In this document: piece by piece, positions 35,191 to 44,671 of the stretch
Layout: each line of letters begins with the position of its first letter
How positions within the stretch are numbered: position 1 is the stretch's first letter
From: Calothrix sp. PCC 6303
GTDB taxonomy: Bacteria > Cyanobacteriota > Cyanobacteriia > Cyanobacteriales > Nostocaceae
DNA: 64,000 bases
Assembly (NCBI RefSeq): GCF_000317435.1
Contig: NC_019751.1
Coordinates: forward strand, 4,712,001 to 4,776,000
Reading direction: 5' to 3'
Notes under the pieces: model-generated
Seen by the model: only the letters and a program-made list of their open reading frames with translations
Database searches by the model: none
What the model was told of the DNA's origin: nothing
Position numbers and translations under genes: made by a program

Positions 35191-35862
35191 CTAATTCACA
35201 ATTAAACCATCTTGAACCCGGATAATCCGCTTGGTTTGGGCGGCAATATCTGGTTCGTGGGTAACAATCACAATGGTGATGCCTTGTTCATTTAACTCAG
35301 TTAACAACTTCATCACATCATGGGATGTTTCCGTATCCAAAGCACCTGTAGGTTCATCTGCTAAAACCAGTGCTGGACGGTTTACTAGCGCGCGTGCGAT
35401 CGCTACTCGCTGTTGTTGCCCACCAGATAGCTGACTGGGACGATTTGTGGTTCTCTCTGCTAATCCCACCCGTTCTAATGCTGCTAAGGCTCTTTCTCGA
35501 CGTTTGGGTTTGGGTAAATTCGCGTAAACCATTGGTAACATTACATTATCTAAGGCTGTTGCCCGTGCTAACAGGTTAAATTGTTGAAACACAAACCCGA
35601 TTCTTTGGTTACGAATATAGGCTAATTCATCATCATTAAAGGTGGTGAGGTTGCGACCTTCAAATATATAGTCTCCACCTGTAGGACGATCTAAGCATCC
35701 TAAAATATTCATCAGTGTGGATTTACCAGAACCTGATGCTCCCATAATGGAAACATATTCCCCTTCTTCGATGGCAAGTTCGATTCCTTTGAGAATTGGA
35801 ACGCTAACTTCTCCTAGTTGATAGGTTTTGGTGATGGATTCCATCCAAATCATGGTAGGCAT
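35191..35862 (-). CDS. MacB-type ABC transporter ATP-binding protein (223 aa)
   Basis: Walker A (GASGSGKSTLMN), the Q-loop (FVFQQFNLL), the ABC signature (LSGGQQQRVAIARAL) and Walker B (LVLADEPTGALD) are all intact; the H-loop His follows in VTHEPDIA. The LolD/MacB subfamily is indicated by MNILGCLDRPTGGDY. It is the third gene of a minus-strand operon, after the adaptor at 38774 and the permease at 37260, from which it is separated by 105 bases. Together they should form a MacAB-like tripartite exporter of small molecules or peptides, possibly with a TolC-like partner elsewhere. Confidence 0.9.
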   Translation of the reverse strand: MPTMIWMESITKTYQLGEVSVPILKGIELAIEEGEYVSIMGASGSGKSTLMNILGCLDRPTGGDYIFEGRNLTTFNDDELAYIRNQRIGFVFQQFNLLARATALDNVMLPMVYANLPKPKRRERALAALERVGLAERTTNRPSQLSGGQQQRVAIARALVNRPALVLADEPTGALDTETSHDVMKLLTELNEQGITIVIVTHEPDIAAQTKRIIRVQDGLIVN

Positions 35863-35967
35863 TTTAATTGGTTGGTTTGTGTAGTAATTAATTTTTTTAA
35901 CGCAAAGAAACGCGGAGTTTAACGCAGAGAAACCGCAAAGAAAGACGGAGGAGAGGAATTGAGGGGT

Positions 35968-37260
35968 TTAATCGCTGCGTAGGGCGTTGATTGGATCTAG
36001 TTTAGCTGCGTTCCTAGCTGGAATTACCCCAGCTATTAAACCGACAATCAATGAAAGAAGAAAACCAACAATAATTGAAAGTAGCGAGATGACAAAAGGA
36101 AACTTAAACACTGTTGCAGCGGCAAAAGCAATGATTATTCCTATAGCAATCCCAATACCACCACCCAAGCTGGAAATAACGATTGCTTCTGTTAGAAATT
36201 GATTGAGAATAGCCGAATTTGTTGCTCCTACTGCTTTACGAATGCCAATTTCCCTTGTGCGTTCCACAACTGAAACTAGCATAATGTTAGCAATACCAAT
36301 ACCGCCAACTACTAGGGAAATCCCAGCAATGGCAACTACCATAACTGTGAATAAACCCACGACATTTGTAAAAGTACTAATAATATCTGCTTGGTTGGTG
36401 ATGCGGAAATCATCAGGTTGGGGAGGATAGATATTGTGCCGCAATCGGAGGATATTTGTCACTTGAAACTGAGCAGCTTCTAGTTTTTGTTGATCGCTGG
36501 CTTTAATTAAAATTCCGTTTACAGAAATCCCAGCTAGGGCATTATTTCCCACTAATCTGGCTGACATGCTGGTGAGGGGAATAAAAATTTGGTCATCTCG
36601 ATCCATTGGTCCTTGGGAACCTTTTGCCTCTGTAATTCCGATGACTTCGTATGCTTCTCCCCGAATCCGAATTCTTTCACCGATGGGGTTGGCACCTTGG
36701 GAAAAAAGTGTTTTTTGAACCGTCGGACCAATTACTGCAACTTGTGCAGCGGTATCTAATTCTTCTTGGGTAAAAAATCTACCTTGTTGGGTAAAGGTGT
36801 TTCTTGCTTCTGGGTAGTTTAAATCTGTACCGTAAATTATGGTTGAGGTGTTTTGTCCTTCGTACACCACTTGAGCACTACGTTGGAGGTAAGCAGAAAC
36901 GATTTCAGCGGATGGAGCTTGTTTGGCGATCGCTTTGCTGTCTTCCCAGGTTAAAGTGCTACTAGATCCTAGTCCTTGGCTAATATTATTCCCGCTTCTG
37001 GCTGCACCTGCTAATACCTGCAATACGTTTGTACCCAAGGATTGGATTTGCTGCTCAACTCCTTTTTGCACACCTTGCCCTACAGAAGTAATGGCAATCA
37101 CTGAGGAAATACCAATAATTACCCCCAGCATTGTCAACCCGGTGCGTAATTTGTTACTCCACAGGGTCTCTATCGCCATGGATAATATTTCCAGCAGCGG
37201 CACTGTACGGGTATCAATAGGCTTAGGAGTTTTTTTGTTGATCGGCTTGAGCTTGATCAT
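35968..37260 (-). CDS. MacB/FtsX-type ABC transporter permease (430 aa)
   Basis: An N-terminal membrane segment at about 38-58 (LRTGLTMLGVIIGISSVIAI) leads to a large periplasmic MacB_PCD domain at about 60-280. Three C-terminal membrane helices lie at about 310-415 (VGGIGIANIMLVSVVERTRE is the FtsX motif with the coupling ERTREIGIRKAVGA). It overlaps the adaptor gene by four bases (ATGA), so the two are translationally coupled. The fold is the mechanotransmission type, which works from the periplasm. Substrate unknown. In filamentous cyanobacteria the related DevBCA exporter handles heterocyst glycolipids. Here permease and adaptor look more MacAB-like than DevBC-like. Confidence 0.9.
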   Translation of the reverse strand: MIKLKPINKKTPKPIDTRTVPLLEILSMAIETLWSNKLRTGLTMLGVIIGISSVIAITSVGQGVQKGVEQQIQSLGTNVLQVLAGAARSGNNISQGLGSSSTLTWEDSKAIAKQAPSAEIVSAYLQRSAQVVYEGQNTSTIIYGTDLNYPEARNTFTQQGRFFTQEELDTAAQVAVIGPTVQKTLFSQGANPIGERIRIRGEAYEVIGITEAKGSQGPMDRDDQIFIPLTSMSARLVGNNALAGISVNGILIKASDQQKLEAAQFQVTNILRLRHNIYPPQPDDFRITNQADIISTFTNVVGLFTVMVVAIAGISLVVGGIGIANIMLVSVVERTREIGIRKAVGATNSAILNQFLTEAIVISSLGGGIGIAIGIIIAFAAATVFKFPFVISLLSIIVGFLLSLIVGLIAGVIPARNAAKLDPINALRSD

Positions 37261-38774
37261 CTGCGGGAGCCTCCACCGCCACCGGGGAGAACTCCACCCC
37301 TGGGTGTTGATTGGGTTCTAGTTCCTGGAGGGAAACTCAGCAAGACTTTTTCATTGCCTTGTAGTCCCGATTTGACTTCGGTAAACCGATCGACGGTTAC
37401 GCCCGTTTGAATCCGTTTAAATACTGGTTGAGCAGTGTTTCCAGATACAAATACTCCTGTAGAATTTTCCCGCCGTACCACCGCTGCTGTTGGCACTACC
37501 AAAGTATTTTCCAGTTCACCTGCCTGAAAATCGGCTTCTACGTTCATCCCCGACCGTAGCGATCGCTCTTTGTCATCAAGGGCAACTTTCACCTCAAAGC
37601 TGGTGACATTTTGCTCTACTGTTGCTTGTGCGGCAATTTGACTAACTTTACCTGTAAAACTTTTGCCGGGGAAAGCATCGGCTCTGATGGTGACTGGTTG
37701 CCCAAGTTGGATTTTGGCAATGTTGGTTTCGGCTAAGTTGGCTACTACTTCGTTGGCTGTAGCTAGGGAGAGAATCGAAGAGGAGAGGGAGGAGGAAACA
37801 GAACTGGCAGCAGTGGTTGGAGTCACGAATGCCCCAGGATCGGCGTATTTTTTGGTGACTAAGCCATCGAAGGGGGCTTTAATTACGGTATCGCTAATTT
37901 GAGATTGGATATTTTGCAGGGAACCACGGGCAGAAATTACCTGAGCGCGGGCTTGATTAATGTCTTCTTGTCTATTTCCGGCTTTGAGGAGGGCTAAAGC
38001 TTGCTGCCTCTGTCTAACTACAGCTTGGAGTTGACTAATGTCTTCGGGACGAGAGCCAGCTTTTTGGAGGGCTAAGGCTTGTTGTGCTTCTGTAACAGCA
38101 GCTTGAGCGCTATCACGATCGGCGCGTTTTTGGTTTAGAACTTGGAGTGCGATCGCACCAGAACTATACAGCTGTTGGTTGCGTTGAAAGTCATCTTCAG
38201 TCCTATTTAAGGTTGCTTGAGCGCTAGTTAATCTTGCCTGTGCTTGAGCAACATCTTGGGGACGATTCCCCGCTTGGGCTTTTTGAAGGTTTGCTTGGAC
38301 TTCTTCTAATTGTGCCTGTGCTTGGGCAATGTCTTGGGGACGGTTCCCCGCTTGAATTTTTTGCAGATTTGCCTCAGCTTGTGCTAACTGTCCCCTTGCT
38401 TGGGTAAGTTGTCCTTGGAAGTTGGAATCATCCATGTAGGCGATGATTTGACCTGCCTGGACAATATCTCCTTCTTTCACTAATAATCTCTTGACTATAC
38501 CTGAATTTTTCGGGCTAACGTTAATGGAGCGCTCTGGCTTCACAGTCCCGTTGGCAGAAATCACAATTGCTAGATTACGTCGCTCCACAGAACCTGTGAC
38601 AACTCTTTGTGTTGCTTCCTGTTTGGGAACAACCACCATTTGCCTATATACCAATGCCCCAATTCCCCCCAACAGACCGAGAATTAAGAGCCATAATAGC
38701 CAGTTGTTTCTGCCTTTTCTCTGAATTTTGGCAGATGATGTTGAATCTTTGGGTTGAGTGATATCGATAGTCAT
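37257..38774 (-). CDS. MacA-like periplasmic adaptor with tandem coiled-coil repeats (505 aa)
   Basis: One N-terminal membrane segment at about 27-46 (WLLWLLILGLLGGIGALVYR) precedes biotinyl-lipoyl, hairpin and beta-barrel parts typical of MacA/HlyD adaptors. The hairpin contains visible repeats of the type LQKIQAGNRPQDIAQAQAQ, LQKAQAGNRPQDVAQAQAR, and further on QKAGSRPEDIS and LKAGNRQEDIN, which suggests expansion by duplication. The Gly/Arg-rich C-terminus (PRGGVLPGGGGGSRR) is low complexity. It is the first gene of the operon with the permease and ATPase. Most similar to MacA-like cyanobacterial adaptors. Confidence 0.9.
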   Translation of the reverse strand: MTIDITQPKDSTSSAKIQRKGRNNWLLWLLILGLLGGIGALVYRQMVVVPKQEATQRVVTGSVERRNLAIVISANGTVKPERSINVSPKNSGIVKRLLVKEGDIVQAGQIIAYMDDSNFQGQLTQARGQLAQAEANLQKIQAGNRPQDIAQAQAQLEEVQANLQKAQAGNRPQDVAQAQARLTSAQATLNRTEDDFQRNQQLYSSGAIALQVLNQKRADRDSAQAAVTEAQQALALQKAGSRPEDISQLQAVVRQRQQALALLKAGNRQEDINQARAQVISARGSLQNIQSQISDTVIKAPFDGLVTKKYADPGAFVTPTTAASSVSSSLSSSILSLATANEVVANLAETNIAKIQLGQPVTIRADAFPGKSFTGKVSQIAAQATVEQNVTSFEVKVALDDKERSLRSGMNVEADFQAGELENTLVVPTAAVVRRENSTGVFVSGNTAQPVFKRIQTGVTVDRFTEVKSGLQGNEKVLLSFPPGTRTQSTPRGGVLPGGGGGSRR

Positions 38775-39992
38775 AATTCATTTCTGCGATCGCAATAATT
38801 AGCCACTAAGTCATAGCCTTTTTACAATTGAATAAGATCCAGATTCTGAATTGCTAGATTCTTAACTGAATATTCGCTGACTAAATCAAGTTAATTTCGC
38901 CCACATCATCCTGTCAATATCTATCACTGCACCCATAACTTGGCAGTCCTATTCGTATAAATATATGCTAGTAATTATCTTACAAAAAGTCCAATCTTTC
39001 GATATGACAAAAGTCATCAGTCTTTTTCCAGCCCTATATGACCAAAGTCATCTTCTACTGGTGATTTCAGTAGATCTTTTAGTATTTTAATATACATCTA
39101 ATAAAGATTATTACGTGTTTGTCTGCATAAGTTTTCGCCGAAGTACATATCACGAAGCGAAGCAAATAAAAGCAAGTCTATAAAATATTTATCTCTTGAC
39201 GGCGAACTATCAGCATTTATTATCAGCGATTTTCGACATATTTAATTGATTTTCCCAATCACGGACTGATGAAGTTTATAAGCCTTTTTTTGCCACTTAT
39301 TTATATTTATTATTTATCAACACTTAATAGTATCACTTATGTTTTGTCATTCACAACTACCATAGAGGGAATTGTTTAAATATTCCTTTTGGGATAGATT
39401 ATAAAATGAAAATATATGTGTGGAAGAACAATCATACCTAAAATTTTTCTGACGATGCCTGCTGAAAATATTAATCATTCTAATATCTCAGCATATTTTT
39501 GATTATTTTTTTAATCAAGATATTCTTTCAAAGAAGCATCAATGTACATAAAAATCTTTAGGTGCAGTTGATTAGGATGGAGCAACTTTTAATTGTCAAA
39601 AGTTTAGTTATCAACATTTTCCTCTATTAGGTTTAACGGTTTAGTAGTTTTAACGGCAAACTTATTTCAGAGGTTGTTTGAAAAGTGGTTAGCGGTAATT
39701 TTAATTACTTAGATATCCCCATAAATCCACCTTAAAAAGGGGCGCTAGGGGGAGGATCTAGAACGTTTTGCTACCCACAAGAGGACTTTTCAAACATCCT
39801 CTCAGTTTGTCAAAGTTCACAGCGGCTATAAATAATCATTAAAACTGCTGAAAACAACCGTCAAATTTAATGAACAGGTAATTGATGCTATTTAATTTTT
39901 AGCGTAGTTGCATGTAGGGAAAATCTTGCTGAACTTTAGGCAATTATCAAACTTGGATCTTACAGTCATTTAGAGTTTATCGAGACAGAAAT
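38775..39992. other. 1218-bp gap; regulatory space with one MITE-like element
   Basis: This is the largest non-coding stretch of the window and separates divergent genes. No frame above about 40 codons looks coding. It is AT-rich with a short inverted-repeat element at 39669-39803. Long leaders for both neighbours are possible, but no promoter stands out. Confidence 0.45.
39669..39803. mobile_element. MITE-like element of about 135 bp with inverted ends
   Basis: The left end AGAGGTTGTTTGAAAAGT is a near reverse complement of the right end ACTTTTCAAACATCCTCT (one or two mismatches). The interior contains CCACCTTAAAAAGGGGCGC-type sequence, a common cyanobacterial repeat type, and no gene. A solitary left-end-like piece is near 12949. 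Target-site duplication not established. Confidence 0.55.
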
Positions 39993-41450
39993 ATGCAACT
40001 ACAAGTCAAACCCATTACAAAGTCACAAAACGAACTTGATAATTTTTGGCAAGAAAATATTCAGCCTCTATTTACAGAAGAATCCTTGTGCTTCCAGGTT
40101 AAAACCACAGACGGAAAGGAAGTGCGGTATGTCAATTTGGATAACGGAGCAACAACTGCACCCTTCGCACCAGTAAAGCGATATGTTGAGGAGATGCTTG
40201 ACTGCTATGGTAGCGTCCATCGTGGTTCGGGACAAAAATCATTAATCTCTACTAGGGAATATGATAATAGTCGTGATGTAATTCGTAATTTTGTTGGTGC
40301 TAGCCAAAATAACTATGTCATATTTGCGAAAAACACAACAGAAGCAATTAACGCGGCAGCAACTTTGTGGGCAAAGATTCCCGGTAAAATATTAGTTTCG
40401 GACATTGAACACTCTTCCAATTTACTACCTTGGGTGGTTAATAATGAGGTGGTTCAATATCGGACAGAAGCCGATGGTAGCGTTGATATTGCTAAAATTG
40501 AAGCTATATTAGTAGCGCATAAAGATTTACCAGTAACTGAGCAAATTAAATTATTAACTATTACCGGAGCTTCGACAATTACAGGTTACAAACCGCCAAT
40601 TTATGAAATTGCGGCTTTAGCTCATCGGTACGGCATTAAAATTTTTGCAGATTTATGTCAATTGGTGCAGCATGATCGAGTTGATATGCTACCAGATAAT
40701 GATCCGTGCCATTTAGATTTTGTGGCGTTTTCTGGACATAAGATGTATGCTCCCTACGGAACTGGAATTTTAGTAGGTTCCAAGAACTTTTTTGATCAGT
40801 TTCATCCTTACCAAATTGGTGGTGGAAATTTACCATATATCACCAGAAATTTAGAAATTAAGCGATTTTATACCGAACGTGCCCATGATCCAGGGACACC
40901 AAACGCGATGGGTGCTGTGGCTATTGCCAAGTCCATCCAAATTATTGAAAGTTTGGGAAGGGAAGAAATTGCTCATTATGAGCATTCGTTAGTGGAGTAT
41001 ACTTTTAAGCAACTTTCATCTATTCCAGGGGTAAGAATACATATTGCTGGTGATGGTATTGCCCATGTGATTCCCTTTGATATTGATGGTTTTGATGGAC
41101 GTTTAGTTGCAGAAATTCTGGCTCAAGAATATGGAATTGGTGTCAGAGCAGGTGCTTTCTGTACCTATGAATATATCCGTAAACTTAAGGGTATTTCTGA
41201 TGAACAGGATGAAGTGATTGCTGCGGAGGTGGATCAGGGCATAACTCGGAATATTCCGACAATTATTCGGGCAAGTTTTGCTCTATCTAATAATTTTGAA
41301 GATTGCCAGCGGTTTATAGATGCGATCGCGCAAATTACTGAGAATGGTTTTGCCCACTATCTACCTAAATACTCCCAGGATAATACAACTGGGGTTTGGA
41401 CTGCTTTGGCAGCCTCTGAATATACTCACAGTGGTTATAGATTAACTTAA
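39993..41450 (+). CDS. Group II cysteine desulfurase-like PLP enzyme (485 aa)
   Basis: The protein is an aminotransferase class V fold: pyridoxal-phosphate Lys250 in AFSGHKMYAPYGTG, DNGATT near the N-terminus, and a Cys390 in RAGAFCTYEYIRK at the position where SufS-type enzymes have their catalytic cysteine. It is longer than SufS (about 410 aa) by 40-60 residues at each end. The pair SGHK-M-Y and CTYEY differ from SufS proper (HKLYGP; RTGHHCAQ), so a separate subgroup or a selenocysteine lyase-like role is possible. No suf gene adjoins. The start ATG is 21 bases after GAGTTTATCGAG, with no strong ribosome site. Confidence 0.8.
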   Translation: MQLQVKPITKSQNELDNFWQENIQPLFTEESLCFQVKTTDGKEVRYVNLDNGATTAPFAPVKRYVEEMLDCYGSVHRGSGQKSLISTREYDNSRDVIRNFVGASQNNYVIFAKNTTEAINAAATLWAKIPGKILVSDIEHSSNLLPWVVNNEVVQYRTEADGSVDIAKIEAILVAHKDLPVTEQIKLLTITGASTITGYKPPIYEIAALAHRYGIKIFADLCQLVQHDRVDMLPDNDPCHLDFVAFSGHKMYAPYGTGILVGSKNFFDQFHPYQIGGGNLPYITRNLEIKRFYTERAHDPGTPNAMGAVAIAKSIQIIESLGREEIAHYEHSLVEYTFKQLSSIPGVRIHIAGDGIAHVIPFDIDGFDGRLVAEILAQEYGIGVRAGAFCTYEYIRKLKGISDEQDEVIAAEVDQGITRNIPTIIRASFALSNNFEDCQRFIDAIAQITENGFAHYLPKYSQDNTTGVWTALAASEYTHSGYRLT

Positions 41451-41516
41451 TCTCAGGAACAGGGTTTAGGGTAAGTAGGTGTTATGAGAAGGCAGTAGGC
41501 AGTAGAGGTATTTTAC

Positions 41517-41570
41517 TTCCCCTGCTTCCCCTGCCTCCCCTACTTCCCCTGCCTCCCCTGCTCCCTGCTC
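41517..41570. repeat. Tandem CCCCTGC(C/T)TC tract
   Basis: Between convergent genes, CCCCTGCTTC, CCCCTGCCTC, CCCCTACTTC, CCCCTGCCTC and CCCCTGCTCC follow one another. It is the reverse-strand form of the G-rich tract found in two genes of the window. Confidence 0.75.
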
Positions 41571-41575
41571 AAGTG

Positions 41576-42256
41576 CTAACTACGAATTTTGCGGATGGTT
41601 GCCTCGACACGGTTCGCATTATCTTGCTTGCCTTGTTTTTCGTATAAGTCACGAGCTTTTCGGAATAGCGCGATCGCATCTTTCGATTTACCCTGTTTCA
41701 TCAAGAACGTACCTCGCAACTCAAATACTTGAGGGTTATTTGGTTCCAGATTCATTGCCTGTTCAGTTGCCCACATGGCATTATTGGTTTCACCCAAGCG
41801 CAATAGAATCGTTGCTAACCCCAAATAAGCATTAGCATTGTTACGGTTAATTTGAATTGCTTTTCGATAAGCATCCTTCGCAGCACGATTATCTCCTAGA
41901 TTTCCACTCACATAACCCAAAGCATACTGATAGTCATCATTATTGGGGTTTAAAGCTACCGCACGCCGATATGCTATGAGTGCAGAGGGCAAATTTCCTT
42001 GTTGCGCGTATAGATAGCCAATTCCTGATTGAATTGTCGCATTGCGTGGGTCTGCCGCTGCCGCTTCCTTGTAAATAGCGATCGCACCACCATAATCGCC
42101 AGCATCCACCAGTCTTTTTCCTTCTTCTAGCATCTGCTTTACTTCCTGGGTTGTGCGTTGTGCTACAAGTGTTTGTGCCTGAGCTAATGTTGGCACGGTA
42201 GTAGCAATGCTTCCAACTAAAAGAATACTAAGAATAAGTTGTATCCGATTGTACAC
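41576..42256 (-). CDS. Secreted TPR protein (226 aa)
   Basis: A Sec signal peptide spans about residues 1-27 (LILSILLVGSIATTVPTLAQ, cleavage near AQA-QT). Four to five TPR units follow from residue 50 (GDYGGAIAIYKEAAAADPRN; LPSALIAYRRAVALNPNN; AKDAYRKAIQINRNN; AMWATEQAMNLEPNN). The product is probably periplasmic or lumenal. TPR units would serve binding or complex assembly. Partner unknown. The upstream region is shared with the YbjQ-like gene in the opposite direction. Confidence 0.85.
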   Translation of the reverse strand: MYNRIQLILSILLVGSIATTVPTLAQAQTLVAQRTTQEVKQMLEEGKRLVDAGDYGGAIAIYKEAAAADPRNATIQSGIGYLYAQQGNLPSALIAYRRAVALNPNNDDYQYALGYVSGNLGDNRAAKDAYRKAIQINRNNANAYLGLATILLRLGETNNAMWATEQAMNLEPNNPQVFELRGTFLMKQGKSKDAIALFRKARDLYEKQGKQDNANRVEATIRKIRS

Positions 42257-42586
42257 AGTAATTACCCAAAAGTTTTTGCAACTTCTTTTAAAATTTCCAT
42301 AATCGTTTGTTTATTAAAACAAAAATATTCTCATTTGCAAACTCTACCTATTCACTTTCATCTAAGATTCATGTTTTTTTGATTTAGTTCCTCATTAGGC
42401 AGAAAAAACGAATATTGGTAATTTTGGCTATTTTGTGACTAAATTTGCATTTCAATTAAGATTCTAGGCTCCAATTATTTGATTGTGTATTTTCCCTCCT
42501 TCTGACTCCAGCAACTGTTCAAATACGACAAATGATTACCTTTACCATCAGACTATACTATAAGAAAGTACAAATTACTGACAAAT
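42257..42586. promoter_or_regulatory. 330-bp divergent promoter region
   Basis: Both flanking genes are transcribed outward, so their promoters must lie here. A TATACT box near 42554 sits about 30 bases ahead of the YbjQ-like start and could be its -10 element. No operator pattern is clear. Confidence 0.35.
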
Positions 42587-42916
42587 ATGATTTTAACCAC
42601 AACAGATGTATTACAAGGTGCAGTTGTCGATTCTTATCTGGGAATTGTTACAGCAGAAGTAGTTTACGGCAGCAACTTTCTACGGGATTTTGTAGCAAGT
42701 ATTCGTGACATAATTGGCGGTAGAACTGTTAGCTATGAGCGCTTATTTGAACAAGGTCAACAAAAAGCACTAGCCGAACTTCAAGAAAGAGCAAAACGCT
42801 TAGGAGCAAATGCAGTTATTGGGATTGCAGTTGATACTGGAACAATTAATGTCGATCAATCTGGAGTCTTGATGTTGATTACAGCTACAGGAACCGCTGT
42901 AAAAATTCGTCAATAA
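42587..42916 (+). CDS. YbjQ/UPF0145 family protein (109 aa)
   Basis: The single-domain protein matches the YbjQ pattern: DVLQGAVVDSYLGIVTAEVV, GGRTVSYERLFEQGQQKALA, RAKRLGANAVIGIAVDTGTI. These proteins form small pentamers and have been labelled heavy-metal-binding, but function is unproven. No signal peptide. A membrane protein gene follows 200 bases later on the same strand. Confidence 0.88.
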   Translation: MILTTTDVLQGAVVDSYLGIVTAEVVYGSNFLRDFVASIRDIIGGRTVSYERLFEQGQQKALAELQERAKRLGANAVIGIAVDTGTINVDQSGVLMLITATGTAVKIRQ

Positions 42917-43116
42917 TTTCATTTATGAAGTTTTTTTAATTATTAAAGCCCTTGTTTCGTGAAAATAAACAGTTTTCACCCCAAAGATAGAGTTGAAAAT
43001 TACTTCTACTGATGGATATTTACTAACCTAATTTAGCGTTTAATCGTATAACAAATAGGAACTCACTAAAAAGCACTATTTAGCAAAAATTAGGTAATAG
43101 TAAGGAGCGAAACTCT

Positions 43117-43746
43117 ATGTCATATGTAAATAGAATGGATGAGGGTGATGTTATTTCCGAGCCAGCTGTGGTAGCTCGCGTAGCAGATTACCATGATCGG
43201 GTTCGCTGGGGTCCAATTATCTCTGGTTTATTGGTAGCATTAGCAACTCAACTGGTTCTCAGCGCTATGTTCGCAGCGATTGGTGCAGGTAACATAGAAG
43301 CATCGGGTAGACCACGTACAATTGCTGGTGATGTTGCTGGTGGTGTGGGCATTTGGTCAATAATCGCCCTATTAATTTCCCTATTTACTGGTGGCTGGGT
43401 GACAGCTCGCGCCTGTGGTCCGATGAATCGGAATACCGCTATACTCAACGGTGCTATCCTCTGGGCAACAACCTTAGCTGTCAGTTCTTGGCTATTAGCA
43501 AGTGGTGTATCTGGTGCATTTGGTGTTGCAGCTTCCAATGCGGGAGAAGTTGTTAACCAAATACAAGGACGCGCTCTTGATGTTCCCCAAACAAATGTTA
43601 GCGCTCAACAAGCGCGTGAGCTTGCCTCTGGAGTTCGTCAAAGTTTGTGGTGGTTTGTCTTCGGCTCAATATTAGGTTTAGTCACTTCAATTGCTGGTGC
43701 TGTTACTGGTGCCCGTAGTCCTCGTAGAAACGGAAATTACAGTTAA
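43117..43746 (+). CDS. Membrane protein, conserved in cyanobacteria (209 aa)
   Basis: The cytoplasmic N-terminus (about 30 residues) is followed by four hydrophobic segments at about 33-54, 76-95, 108-130 and 172-192 (GPIISGLLVALATQLVLSAM; IWSIIALLISLFTGGWVTA; ILWATTLAVSSWLLASGVSG; WFVFGSILGLVTSIAGAVTG). The layout resembles YrzE/TIGR04086-type small membrane proteins, but I am unsure. GAAACTC-ATG lacks a good ribosome site, though AAGGAGCG lies ten bases upstream. Function unknown. Confidence 0.65.
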   Translation: MSYVNRMDEGDVISEPAVVARVADYHDRVRWGPIISGLLVALATQLVLSAMFAAIGAGNIEASGRPRTIAGDVAGGVGIWSIIALLISLFTGGWVTARACGPMNRNTAILNGAILWATTLAVSSWLLASGVSGAFGVAASNAGEVVNQIQGRALDVPQTNVSAQQARELASGVRQSLWWFVFGSILGLVTSIAGAVTGARSPRRNGNYS

Positions 43747-43951
43747 GTAATGTGCAACTACTGACTCAGTAGCTGAGTCTTTAACAATACCCTAAACTAG
43801 ATACCCGAATTGTAAAATAAGTCGGGTATTTGAACATATACATATTTGCCATCCAAAAAAATAATCAAACAAAAATAATCTAAAAAAATATCCGAAAATA
43901 TTTTGTGAGATTGTGGAGCTATATGTATTTCGTATATTTGCTCCCATAAAG

Positions 43952-44560
43952 ATGAAAACTGTAACACATCCTTGGCTTTCACCCCTTGAGGAACAAGTGG
44001 TTGTTGAAATGAACAAAGCACGCTCTTGTAGTAATTATGAAGGAGCATCCCATTCCCGATCCTATATAGAAATTTTAGAGAGCTATAAACAGCGCTTTGA
44101 TGGAAAACGAGTTTGGCTTTCTTCAGATGTTTATCTCCAAACTCAGGAAGGAGTTAAAGCTGTGGATGAAGCAATTAAATACCTCAAAAAAGTTACTCCA
44201 GCACCTCCTCTAACTGTGTCGAGGGGAATGTCCTTAGCAGCCCAGGATCATGTTAAAAATCAGGGGATAAAAGGTATAACAGGTCACAATGGCAGTGATG
44301 GCAGTAATCCATTTTTACGGATGGAGCGTTATGGGAAGTGGTTAGTTACTGCTGGTGAAAATATTAGCTATGGCTCCTATATGCCAGAAGATATTATTAT
44401 GCAGCTAATAATCGATGATGGAGTTCCAGATCGAGGTCATAGGGTTAATATTTTTAATCCAGCTTTTAAATTAGCTGGAGTTGCTTTTGGAATTCATGCT
44501 AAATACCGTCAGATGTGTGTGATTACCTATGCTGGAGGTTATCGAGAAAACATGATTTAG
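43952..44560 (+). CDS. CAP (SCP/PR-1-like) domain protein without signal peptide (202 aa)
   Basis: CAP-family hallmarks are seen: [15 protein letters not shown] helix, [26 protein letters not shown], and [20 protein letters not shown] near the end. ATG at 43952 ([15 protein letters not shown]) is preferred to a GTG at 43913, whose extra 13 residues do not form a signal peptide either. Most bacterial CAP proteins are secreted, so the absence of a signal is odd. The linker at about residues 40-75 is not typical. Function unknown, with binding or lysis roles in the family. Confidence 0.75.
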   Translation: MKTVTHPWLSPLEEQVVVEMNKARSCSNYEGASHSRSYIEILESYKQRFDGKRVWLSSDVYLQTQEGVKAVDEAIKYLKKVTPAPPLTVSRGMSLAAQDHVKNQGIKGITGHNGSDGSNPFLRMERYGKWLVTAGENISYGSYMPEDIIMQLIIDDGVPDRGHRVNIFNPAFKLAGVAFGIHAKYRQMCVITYAGGYRENMI

Positions 44561-44671
44561 GTTTAGTTAAGTAATAAAAGCAACCCTAAGGATTTGAACT
44601 TGGATTGGGTATATTGTTTTTTACATTCATTGGATCGCAGATGCGATCGCATATCTCTAAAAACCCCTATT

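Noticed and set aside
35191-38774. DevBCA heterocyst glycolipid exporter
   Set aside because: Order fits loosely but permease and adaptor motifs match MacB/MacA better. DevC is shorter and DevA follows elsewhere. Kept as MacAB-type.
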